Assembly: GCA_029255685.2 (NCBI GenBank)
Contig: CM055314.2
Span: 45,590,772-45,654,771 of the forward strand
Direction of reading: 5' to 3'
Source of the DNA: Silene conica
Taxonomy: Eukaryota > Streptophyta > Magnoliopsida > Caryophyllales > Caryophyllaceae
Length of the DNA stretch: 64,000 nucleotides
Numbering within the stretch: position 1 is the stretch's first letter; each line of letters begins with the position of its first letter. Below, piece by piece: positions 10,700 to 20,096 of this stretch. The notes under the pieces are model-generated. The model was not told the DNA's origin. It ran no database searches and saw only the letters and a program-made list of their open reading frames with translations. The position numbers were made by a program, and so were the translations under genes.

Positions 10700-11530
10700 C
10701 TAAAGACCTAACCTCGTGCAATAATGGCACTTGTCTTCAACCTTTGAAGATGAGGTGGCAGCACCTTTCGAAAAGGTCTTCTCTTTAGTAGGTTTGGATT
10801 TGGAGATTTTCTTGCCTTTGCCTTTGAAGGCACTCCTCTTGAAATTGCCTTTCCCTTTCTTCTCGATGTTCAAGACATCCTTAGTGGAACTTTCATGAAG
10901 TACCATGTCCCTCTCGGCTTGGAGAAGCATCTTATGCAATTCATCCAATGTGGTCTCTTGATTTCGCATGTTGAAATTCACCCGGAATTGAGCATACGAT
11001 TTCACCTTATTGAGAGAGTGAAGAACTCGGTCAATGATGAGTGAGTCGGGAACATCAACTCCTTGCAACTTTAGAGTCTCCGCAAACTCACCTAATTTGA
11101 GTACATGAGGGCTTATCTTTTGTCCCTCCTTCAAGCAAATGTCGAAGAAGGCGGAAGCCGCCTCATATTGAATCACCCTTGGAGTTTGTGAAAACATCGT
11201 CGCAAGTTTGGTGTATATCTCATATGATGTGCTTAACTTGATCATACTCCTTTGGAGATCCGGCTCAATGGAGAAGATAACCACATTTTTAAGAGCGGAG
11301 GACTCTTTCATGTAGGCTTCATAGGCCTCACGAATTTGGACCGTGGAACGAGCGGTCGGAGCGGTCGGAGCGGCTTCGGAGAGATAACGAGTCTTATCGT
11401 CACCTTGAGCGGCCAGAAGTAATTGCGCATCCCAATCTTTAAAATTGGAACCATGCTTATCGAGTTTGCAACGATCCATAAAGGATCGAAGCCATGATAC
11501 ATTAGTGAGAGCTGGAGCGTTGGTTGCCAT
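10700..11530 (-). CDS. gag: Gag protein of gag-only Copia-type element C2
   Basis: A 276-codon frame starts at 11530 (MATNAPALTNVSWLRSFMD). It has the plant Copia Gag plan: W-L-x-x-F-M-D-R-C-K, then HGSNFKDWDAQLLLAAQ (about residues 26-42), the conserved helical Gag core (KNVVIFSIEPDLQRSM, about 80-96), and FRVNFNMRNQ with LDELHKMLLQAERDM (about 182-210). A lysine-rich basic stretch then leads to a C-x-x-C knuckle start at the end. Gag binds RNA and builds the particle. No protease or polymerase follows it, unlike in C3. It belongs to a fossil element. The C5 gag is a close relative. Confidence 0.85.
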   Translation of the reverse strand: MATNAPALTNVSWLRSFMDRCKLDKHGSNFKDWDAQLLLAAQGDDKTRYLSEAAPTAPTARSTVQIREAYEAYMKESSALKNVVIFSIEPDLQRSMIKLSTSYEIYTKLATMFSQTPRVIQYEAASAFFDICLKEGQKISPHVLKLGEFAETLKLQGVDVPDSLIIDRVLHSLNKVKSYAQFRVNFNMRNQETTLDELHKMLLQAERDMVLHESSTKDVLNIEKKGKGNFKRSAFKGKGKKISKSKPTKEKTFSKGAATSSSKVEDKCHYCTRLGL

Positions 11531-11691
11531 TGACGATGTTGAAAAATAAAACTACAATAAAAAGAAGGAAATAAAACAACATCATTCTTAAAACTCGTAA
11601 TTAATTTTAAACAAGTTTAGTTATTTACTTAATGATCTCTTACCCAATTAAGTAAACAATTCCAAGACCCAAATCCATATTAATCCGGGTA
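11531..11691 (-). other. C2 leader, gag-proximal part
   Basis: The leader up to the C3 insertion point. It continues at 20097 after C3 and matches the uninterrupted C5 leader at 58501 onward across the junction, which shows that C3 landed in a pre-existing C2. Confidence 0.85.
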
Positions 11692-11696
11692 CGGTG
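11692..11696. repeat. Target-site duplication of C3, left
   Basis: CGGTG directly before the C3 5' LTR; the same five bases follow the 3' LTR at 20097-20101. Confidence 0.95.
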
Positions 11697-12846
11697 TGTT
11701 GGAGTAAGTGTCCTCCACAATAGCGTGATCACGTCAATAATATAATTAATTGACAAATCTCTATAAAAGAATATTCATGAGATGATTCTTAATCATAAGT
11801 CTACTGGTCAACATTAATCGGTTATGATTGGCTTGCTAGAGTTTGACATTACTATCGTAATGACGGTGGTGACCAGTTGATGACCTTCACCTATAGGAAA
11901 ACTCTCTTAATGATAAATGAAATAACTGTATATTGATACGAGTTAATTCATTTCTAGTTTACATATAATATGAGGAGAATATTTATAATAGGATTATAAA
12001 TTAAAATGTTTTAGTGATGGAAATGTCATCACTATTTCTTATATGTTTATGAAACATATTTAAATGAATGAATATTTTAAATAAGTTTGGTGTAGCCGGA
12101 TATAGGTTAATAGATGTTAGTAATTATGAATTACTAATTTTATGATTAATTGTTTAAATGTTAAACTACATGAATCATAAAGTTGTAAAATTGTCGAAGC
12201 GATATTTACGTTCCTACACGTAATATGCATAAGTCCATTTCGGTTGATGGACCGTGTGACAATTCAATCATCTTAGACAATTTACAAATAAAACACATAA
12301 TGTGTTAAGATGCTCTTGAGACATCTTTTTAATGCTTATGTTTAATGGGAAACATTTTATAGCATTGAGGTGCCCATCCATTGGGCACCCTAACCAAACC
12401 ACCCGGCCACCTCCTTGAGGAGAACGAAAGAGAAATTGTTCCCTCAAGTCATTCATTCATGTTGTTACTAGGTTTTATATTAGAAAGAAAAGAAAGAAAA
12501 TTCTCTCTAATTCAAGCCCTAAAACCGTGTACCCTCCTTGTAAACTAGCTATTTTGTATCAAGTTTTCTAGCAAAAATACATACAAAACATTGAGTGTAG
12601 TGTGTCTTGGTGTTCATCTATTGGAGGTCATCTCTTTGAAGGCTCAAGGAGGATCATTCTATATTGAAAGCTCAAGAACAAGTGAAGAAGGTGTCTTCAC
12701 TTGTGCCCTAATTAGCCGTGACAAACAATGTAAGGGAGCTTGTTCTTCCTTTTGAATCTCATTTAATTATTGTTAAGCGTTCATAAGTTCGTTACATTAT
12801 AAGATAATATCATTAGTATGACTATAATAGGTATATAAACCTAACA
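11697..12846 (+). repeat. 5' LTR of C3
   Basis: A 1150-bp LTR from TGTTGGAG to CCTAACA. It shares the LTR core of C1 and C2 (GTTTGACATTA, GACGGTGGTG) and the inverted arms, of which the right arm is at 11870-11880. Confidence 0.93.
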
Positions 12847-12848
12847 AT

Positions 12849-12860
12849 TGGTATCAGAGC
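12849..12860 (+). other. Primer binding site of C3
   Basis: TGGTATCAGAGC, two bases after the 5' LTR. This is the standard site for initiator methionine tRNA. Confidence 0.93.
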
Positions 12861-14627
12861 AAAGGTTGTTGCATGCTTAATCGGTTTTTAGTTTTTCCGA
12901 GTTTTTGAGACTTAAAAATAAAACTATTAATTTCGAGATTCATATGTTAAATCACTCGACATTGTGGCATGTTAATAAATCTGGTCCTAAAATGTTTTTA
13001 GGTTATTTAGATAATTTATGAGATTTAAATGTTGTTCATTATATAAATTTTAATCATTTGTATGTATTTTATGAGAAAATCGATTAAAATGGTTAAAATA
13101 GATAGAAAAAGTTTCTAGCCTTGTATTTTCTACACGACCTCACATGCTTATTTTACTTAATGTATGTAAAATTTGGTACAATATGATGTTGTATAGCATG
13201 TTTTACGATTTATTTGACAAAACCGTATTAAGAGGTAATTTTGGTTATATATATATATGATATTTCGAATTGTTTTTCGAAAACCTTGACCAAAATTTTT
13301 GACATTATAAATAATAAAGTAATATTTCAGAATGTTTGTGAAAATAAAATCCAAATTTGGAAAATTTTGTAATTTATTTGGATTTAATTCGTAAAGAGTT
13401 ATGTAATTTAAGGCATTTTGAACAATATAAATATAATTAAAAGCTTAATTATAATCAAAAATATTTATGACTAATTTTGAATCCTAAAATGTGTTAGGAT
13501 ATTATTTAGAACATAAGTTTGTTTATGTTTTAATTTATGCATTTTAAATGGTTAAAGTTGCAAATATCTCATAAAAACCGGGTTTTTGTTGACCTAATAA
13601 GTTATTAGGGCGATTTGGCATTAAAAATGAACATATTCGTAACATTTATATTGCTGCGTTTTTCCGTATGAATGTCATATTTTATTGCATTGTTTTGAAT
13701 TATGTAATTATTCTAGTATGGCCTTAGTTTAATCGGTAATTCCCGTAATGAAAGGGGTTATTGATTCGGTTGTAATTTTGTGATCTCGTATCACCCAATT
13801 GTAATTTATTTCTATTTTATATTGTATAAAGTAGATAGTATTAAAAATGTAATATTTGTAATTCGGAGTTCCCAAGGCGTTGCATTCCCGGAGAAGTTCA
13901 AGACGGTGTTCCTCAAGTGATTGCCGAGAAGCCCTAGGGACCAAAGGAGTTGGTTTCCGAATTGTATTTTATTCATTTTCTTTTAGGAAAGGCCATACTA
14001 GGAATTTTTATTATTCGCTTTATTTTGTTTTAATATGTTGCATGCATAGCCAAATCGCCATTAACATGTCATGCATATCGAGTATCGAGTCTTCAACGTA
14101 TCATTTTATTATCGACAATTCACCTAATTAGTTCACTTAAAAGGAGATAGATAATATTTGATAAGATCTCGTACGTATGAAATATTGAGACTTAGCCTTA
14201 CCAAAAAGTATGGACCCATGAATCCCTTCTTCACAAAATGTAGGCTCGGCTAAACCGGGGTACTAAAATTGTCACGTTGGGTAAGTGGGGTAATAAAGAT
14301 TACACCTTGAAATTTGGTCGATCTCAACGAAAGTATTCGTAACCGTAGTTGCAATAAGTTCGGGCTAAAGACGATTTTTAGAAAATTGTCGACCTGGAGT
14401 TCTAAGGTAGAACCGATTAAAAGGTTAATCCACCAAATTATACCTATACGGGTTGAATCGGTTATACCGTGCCCGCATTAGTATGGGTTTGGGTCTCGGG
14501 ATTGTTTACTTAATTGTGTAAGAGATCGTTAAGTAAATACTAAGCTTGTTTAAAAATGTTTAACAAGTATTAAAATGATGAACGTTAATTTTTCCTTCAT
14601 TTCCGTTTTTGTAGTTATTTAATCGCA
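12861..14627 (+). other. Non-coding leader of C3
   Basis: About 1.77 kb, AT-rich, with no credible long frame. Near its end (14180-14460) it closely matches the C2 and C5 leaders. The core ATGAATCCCTTCTTC is at 14218-14232, about 400 nt before the gag ATG. Confidence 0.75.
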
Positions 14628-14953
14628 ATGGATACATTCAACCCTATCACTATTGATTCTTGTCACAATGTTTTCGACGATGTTTGCAACCAAAACAACA
14701 TTGATACTACTAGAGAAGTTCATTTCGGAACGGGTCCGGATGGCAATGTTAACTTTATTACTTCTATCCCACCTCCCAAAGGTCCACTTCTTGACACGGC
14801 TTATATAGATGAGCTAAATGAAGAATTGGATGCCTTATACTTGAAAAAAATGCTTATGATGAAGCTAGTGGGAGCTCTAGCAAGAAAATTCTTGCAAAGA
14901 TAAAGAAGAAGAAAAGAAAGTTACAAAAGGGGCGATGCCACTATTGTAGTGTC
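14628..14953 (+). pseudogene. Gag remnant of C3
   Basis: It starts MDTFNPITIDSCHNVFDD and ends near a zinc-knuckle region (CHYC followed by GHWKRNC). It is far shorter than the 276-residue C2 gag and its main Gag core is not recognisable. It is treated as broken. Confidence 0.7.
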
Positions 14954-17900
14954 ATGGGCCATTGGAAGAGGAATTGCTCTAAGTACTTACGTCATATCCA
15001 AGAAGGTCTTGTGATTCCGTTAGGTAATTCCAAATCCGAAATTTTTGTTATTGACATTAATTTTACATCCAACACAACATGGGTATTGGATACTGGTTGT
15101 GGTTCTCACCTTTGTAATCGTTTGCAGGGTTTAAGAGAAGTGGAGAAAGTAGACAAGGGTGATATGGATCTCCGACTAGGAAATGCAGCTCGGGTAGCGG
15201 CCACTTCAAAAGGGACTTGCACTCTTGCCTTGTCAAATGGATACGAGTTACATTTGAATAATTGTTATTTTGTACCATCTCTTTCCAAAAACATTATTTC
15301 TGTTGCAATGTTAGACATTGAGGGATATAATTTTTCCATTAAGAACAATTGTTGTGTAATTTCTAAGAATGACATGGTTGTTGGCCATGCTAATTCAATT
15401 AATGGAATCTATGTTTTGGAAACCTCGGACTCATCTAAGAATGTCTATAACATTAATAACAAAAGGGTAAAGACAAATGACCCAAATGAATCGTATGTTT
15501 GGCATTGTCGACTTGGTCACATAAATGAAAATCGCATCAAAAGACTGGTAAAGACCAATATAATTAAACCATTCGAATATGAATCTTATGGTAAATGCGA
15601 GGCTTGTCTTCTAGGAAAGATGACTCGTAATCCTTTTAGTGGTAAAGGGACACGAGCTAGTGAGTTATTAGGGCTCATACATACGGATGTATGTGGACCA
15701 CTAACAATCACCGCTAGAGGCAATTATGACTATTTCATTACCTTCACCGATGATTTAAGTAGGTATGGGTATATCTACTTAATGAAGTATAAGAGTGAAG
15801 CCTTCAAGAAATTTAAAGAATTTCAAAATGAAGTAGAAAACCAACTCGGCAGAAAGATTAAGACACTACGGTCCGATCGTGGTGGTGAATATCTTAGCAA
15901 CGAATTTGATTCACATCTAAAAGAATGTGGCATTGTGTCACAACTTTCACCTCCAAGAACGCCACAACTTAATGGTGTGGCAGAAAGGAGGAATCGAACC
16001 TTATTTGATATGGTCCGATCAATGATGAGCCAAACTAACTTACCTGATTCATTTTGGGGATTTGCAATCCTCACTGCCATCAAATCCTTGAACAATAGTC
16101 CAACGAAAGCGACCGATAAGACTCCATATGAGATGTGGAAAGGAAAGGTTCCTAACTTATCCTATATGAAAATATGGGGATGTGAGGCATATGTCAAGGT
16201 AAAGACCGATGACAAACTTGCTCCACGATCCGAAAAATGCATTTTTGTTGGTTATCCAACCACCTCACGTGGCAACCACTTTTACAAACCTCATGAAAAC
16301 AAAGTGTTTGTGTCTTCTGAGGCTGTCTTCTTAGAAAAGGAGTTTATTTCTAAGAGACAGAGTGGGAGAAATTTTGAACTTAATGAAGTTCGAGAAGTTC
16401 AAGAGCCACAAACTGAAGCTGAAACAGATGAAGATGTTCCTTCTTCTTCCGCTTCGGTACCTATTCAACCCAGGAGGTCGAGTAGGGTTGCACATCAACC
16501 TGATAGGTATGTTGGACTAATTGAGGAAGATGGTAGCCTAGACGTATTACTTTTGGAAAGTGATGAGCCTACCACTTACAAAGCTGCAATCTCTAGTCCG
16601 GACTCCGCCAAATGGCAAGAAGCTATGATATCCGAGATGGATTCTATGCATCAAAACCAAGTATGGGACTTGGTAGACTTGACTATGGAGATGAGACCTC
16701 TCCAATGCAAGTGGATCTTCAAAGTGAAGAATGGCATAGCAGGACATGATGATGTCTATAAAGCTAGGGTAGTAGCTAAGGGGTTTTCCCAAGTTCAGGG
16801 TCTTCATTATGATGAAACCTTTGCTCCGGTAGCCATGCTAAGATCCATTAGGATAATGTTAGCGATTGCCGCATTTCATGACTATGAAGTGTGGCAAATG
16901 GACGTCAAAACCGCCTTCTTAAATGGACATTTAAAGGAGGATGTGTATATGATACAACCTGAGGGTTTTGAAGATCCTAAAAATCCTAACAAGGTATGCA
17001 AGCTTAAGAGATCCATCTATGGTCTTAAGCAAGCATCCCGGAGTTGGAATCATCGCTTCAATGAAGTCATAAAAGAAAATGGTTTCACTCGAAGTGTCGA
17101 GGAACCTTGTCTATATATGAAATTCAGTGGGAGCAATGTTGTATTCCTAATCTTGTATGTGGATGACATACTACTTATTGGAAATGATGTTCCAATGCTT
17201 TCATCAGTGAAAGGATGGTTAGGTAACCATTTTCAAATGAAAGATCTTGGAAATGCACAATGCATATTAGGTATCCGGATCTATAGAGATAGATCCAAGA
17301 GGATATTGGCACTAAGTCAAGAATCTTATATCGATAAGATTCTACGACCATTCAACATGGTAAATTCCAAGAGAGGGTTTATCCCTATGGGAAGTGGTAT
17401 TATATTGAGAAAATCTCAATCTCCCACGGAGCCCAAAAATGTTGAACGCATGAAAATGATCCCTTATGCTTCTGCCGTGGGATCTATCATGTACGCCATG
17501 ATATGGACTCGTCCATATGTCTCGTATGCTTTGAGCATGACTAGTAGATATCAAGCAAATCCAGGTGAAAGTCACTGGATTGCAGTCAACAATGTCCTTA
17601 AGTACTTGAGAAGAACTAAGGATTCATACTTAGTGTTTGCAGGGGAAGAAGATTTGTGTGTAAAGGGTTACACAGATGCAAGCTTCCAAACAGATAAAGA
17701 CGATTTTAAATCCCAGGCTGGATTTGTCTTTATCTTGAATGGTGGTGCCATTAGTTGGAAGAGCTTCAAAGAACCAGTCGTTGCGGACTCTACAACGGAA
17801 GCAGAGTACATTGTAGCATCAGAAGCTGCTAAGGAAGCAGTATGGATAAGGCAATTCATCGAGGGACTAAGGGTAGTTCCAAATGCTGAAGATCCTATCA

Positions 17901-18142
17901 CCCTGTACTGTGATAACAGTGGTGCTGTCTTTCAGGCTAAGGAGCCAAAGTCTAGTAATAAGTCTAGACATGTACCAAGAAAATATCATGTAATTCGGGA
18001 TTTCATTGATAGGAAGGAAATAGCGATTTCTAAGGTTGGGACAAACGATAATGTGGCTGATCCATTAACCAAACCCTTGTCGCAAGTTAAGCATGATTCT
18101 CATGCTCGTTCTATGGGTCTTAAGAGTTTACCCAATGTGTAA
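14954..18142 (+). CDS. pol: Copia pol polyprotein of C3: protease, integrase, RT, RNase H
   Basis: A 1062-codon open frame. Domains in order: end of a zinc knuckle (GHWKRNC, residues 2-8); aspartic protease with DTGCGSH (about 46-52); integrase zinc region HCRLGH...CEACLLGK (about 184-222); integrase catalytic core with HTDVCGPL, FTDDLSRYGY, RSDRGGEY and NGVAERRNRTL (about 244-350); reverse transcriptase with KARVVAKGFSQ, QMDVKTAFLNGHL and the catalytic YVDDILLIGND (about 630-760); RNase H with YTDASF and the [19 protein letters not shown] block (about 905-975), ending VADPLTKPL near the C-terminus. The polyprotein copies RNA to DNA and inserts it in the host genome. The first ATG shown lies in the knuckle, so the natural product probably began upstream in gag. 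Fossil element. Confidence 0.93.
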   Translation: MGHWKRNCSKYLRHIQEGLVIPLGNSKSEIFVIDINFTSNTTWVLDTGCGSHLCNRLQGLREVEKVDKGDMDLRLGNAARVAATSKGTCTLALSNGYELHLNNCYFVPSLSKNIISVAMLDIEGYNFSIKNNCCVISKNDMVVGHANSINGIYVLETSDSSKNVYNINNKRVKTNDPNESYVWHCRLGHINENRIKRLVKTNIIKPFEYESYGKCEACLLGKMTRNPFSGKGTRASELLGLIHTDVCGPLTITARGNYDYFITFTDDLSRYGYIYLMKYKSEAFKKFKEFQNEVENQLGRKIKTLRSDRGGEYLSNEFDSHLKECGIVSQLSPPRTPQLNGVAERRNRTLFDMVRSMMSQTNLPDSFWGFAILTAIKSLNNSPTKATDKTPYEMWKGKVPNLSYMKIWGCEAYVKVKTDDKLAPRSEKCIFVGYPTTSRGNHFYKPHENKVFVSSEAVFLEKEFISKRQSGRNFELNEVREVQEPQTEAETDEDVPSSSASVPIQPRRSSRVAHQPDRYVGLIEEDGSLDVLLLESDEPTTYKAAISSPDSAKWQEAMISEMDSMHQNQVWDLVDLTMEMRPLQCKWIFKVKNGIAGHDDVYKARVVAKGFSQVQGLHYDETFAPVAMLRSIRIMLAIAAFHDYEVWQMDVKTAFLNGHLKEDVYMIQPEGFEDPKNPNKVCKLKRSIYGLKQASRSWNHRFNEVIKENGFTRSVEEPCLYMKFSGSNVVFLILYVDDILLIGNDVPMLSSVKGWLGNHFQMKDLGNAQCILGIRIYRDRSKRILALSQESYIDKILRPFNMVNSKRGFIPMGSGIILRKSQSPTEPKNVERMKMIPYASAVGSIMYAMIWTRPYVSYALSMTSRYQANPGESHWIAVNNVLKYLRRTKDSYLVFAGEEDLCVKGYTDASFQTDKDDFKSQAGFVFILNGGAISWKSFKEPVVADSTTEAEYIVASEAAKEAVWIRQFIEGLRVVPNAEDPITLYCDNSGAVFQAKEPKSSNKSRHVPRKYHVIRDFIDRKEIAISKVGTNDNVADPLTKPLSQVKHDSHARSMGLKSLPNV

Positions 18143-18936
18143 TCGATTATGCGATATGAAATGAAAAATGTTGTTTTTGCGTTCATATAAGATAATCTTG
18201 TTCATCATTTAAGTTTTATATAACTTGTTTTATTTAATATACTTTGCTAAATCCAAACAGGATTATATGACAATTAATGAACCCTGTCAAAGTGAACTGG
18301 ATTAACTTAGTAATGCCCCTAGTCACTTATATGAGGTGACGTCTCGAAGTGACTAGATTATGATGCGATTGATGGTGAGTTCTAACACCATAGAGTCATA
18401 AGAGATGACTAGTTGGTCATATAGACAAACTGTAAGGTACACTTGTGTCGGGCAGTGACCACTTATAGAGTTCTTTAGAATTCAATGGAGCCTGGTCGTG
18501 GCAAGAGCTGTTATATATATTCTTATGAGTCGATTCTTAGACTAGAGACTGGTTGCTCTAAAAGTGACATAATTCAAAGTGACTTTGATTTATGCTCTAC
18601 GATCTTCCGTAAAAGGGGTCAAATGGGCATCTTTTGGGTCACAATGGACGATGTTAGCCAAGGAGAACAGTCAGCTAGTAATTGTTCGACCCCTTGTCAG
18701 GGTTATCTTAAATCTCAAGGCCACTCGAGGAGTACTGAACTGGAAATGCGTGGCCACGCTCGGAGAATATCTATGGTAGATAATTCCGGTGTATCAGTTA
18801 CACTCCATATCGAGAAAAACCACTATTGATTTGATCACGTGCAAGTACGACCTGTAAGACACCTTGCATTGAGTGGGAGATGATGTAATAGAACAAGAGA
18901 ATCGGTGATCCACACTTGTGAGGACAAGTGGGAGAT
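18143..18936 (+). other. Structured non-coding region after pol in C3
   Basis: About 790 bp between the pol stop and the 3' LTR. It contains three adjacent hairpins: CTAGTCACTT/AAGTGACTAG (18319-18356), ATGGTG/CACCAT with an 8-nt loop (18372-18391), and AGTCAT/ATGACT (18394-18410). The same three stand in C2, C5, C4 and, with different stem sequence, C6. A frame at 18485-18829 is not supported by the relatives. Confidence 0.75.
18872..18936 (+). other. Purine tract and upstream purine-tract-like copy of C3
   Basis: The tract AAGTGGGAGAT (18926-18936) abuts the 3' LTR and should prime plus-strand DNA. A near copy, AGTGGGAGAT, starts at 18872, about 55 nt upstream. The pair is kept in C2, C5 and C6. 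Confidence 0.75.
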
Positions 18937-20096
18937 TGTTGGAGTAAGTGTCCTCCACAATAGTGTGATCACGTCAATAATATAATTAATTGACAAATCT
19001 CTATAAAAGAATATTCATGGGATGATTCTTAATCATAAGTCAACTGGTCAACATTAATCGGTAATGATTGGCTTGCTAGAGTTTGACATTAGTGTCATAA
19101 TGACGGTGGTGACCAGTTGATCCCTTTAGGTCACACCTATAGGACAACTCTCTTAATGATAAATGAAATAACTGTATATTGATACGAGTTAATTTATTTC
19201 TAGTTTACATATAATATGAGGAGAATATTTATAATAGGATTATAAATTAAAATGTTTTAGTGATCGAAATGTCATCACTATTACTTATATGTTTATGAAA
19301 CATATATATTTAAATGAATGAATCTTTTAAATAAGTTTGGTGTAGCCGGATATAGGTTAATAGATGTTAGTAATTATGAATTACTAATTTTATGATTAAT
19401 TGTTTAAATGTTAAACTACATGAATCATAAAGTTGTAAAATTGTCGAAAGGATATTTACGTTCCTACACGTAATATGCATAAGTCAAGTTCGGTTGATGG
19501 ACCGTGTGACAATTCAATTGTCTTAGACAATTTACAAATAAAACACATAATGTGTTAAGATGCTCTTGAGACATCTTTTTAATGCTTATGTTTAATGGGA
19601 AACATTTGATAGCATTGAGGTGCCCATCCATTGGGCACCCTAACCAAACCACCCGGCCACCTCCTTGAGGAGAACGAAAGAGAAATTGTTCCCTCAAGTC
19701 ATTCATTCATGTTGTTACTAGGTTTTATATTAGAAAGAAAAGAAAGAAAATTCTCTCTAATTCAAGCCCTAAAACCGTGTACCCTCCTTGTAAACTAGCT
19801 ATTTTGTATCAAGTTTTCAAGCAAAAATACATACAAAACATTGAGTGTTGTGTGTCTTGGTGTTCATCTATTGGAGGTCATCTCTTTGAAGACTCAAGGA
19901 GGATCATTCCATATTGAAAGCTCAAGAACAATTGAAGAAGGTGTCTTCACTTGTGCCCTATTTAGCCGTGACAAACAATGTAAGGGAGCTTGTTCTTCCT
20001 TTTGAATCTCATTTAATTATTGTTAAGCGTTCAATAGTTCGTTACATTATAAGATAATATCATTAGTATGACTATAATAGGTATATAAACCTAACA
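18937..20096 (+). repeat. 3' LTR of C3
   Basis: A 1160-bp LTR. Inverted arms TCAACTGGTCA (19040-19050) and TGACCAGTTGA (19110-19120) are perfect here. Followed by the CGGTG duplication at 20097-20101. Confidence 0.93.

Larger units (their letters stand above)
11697..20096 (+). mobile_element. C3: Copia LTR retrotransposon with long pol, inside C2
   Basis: An 8400-bp element with both LTRs, CGGTG duplications, an iMet primer site, leader, gag remnant, a long pol frame and a purine tract. Pol order is protease, integrase, RT, RNase H, which defines Copia. The pol frame looks open; the gag part looks broken, so the element as a whole has at least one break. About 25 or more differences between LTRs are visible by eye (roughly 2%). 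With a commonly assumed plant rate near 1.3e-8 per site per year that is about a million years, only as an order of magnitude. Confidence 0.93.

Noticed and set aside
12268-12456. Small frame in the C3 5' LTR, repeated in the 3' LTR at 19464-19706
   Set aside because: The two appear together only because LTRs are duplicates. There is no protein-like conservation in related LTRs.
18485-18829. Frame of 114 codons after the C3 pol
   Set aside because: The same region in C2, C5 and C6 is not kept as a frame, while its hairpins are. It is read as structured non-coding DNA.
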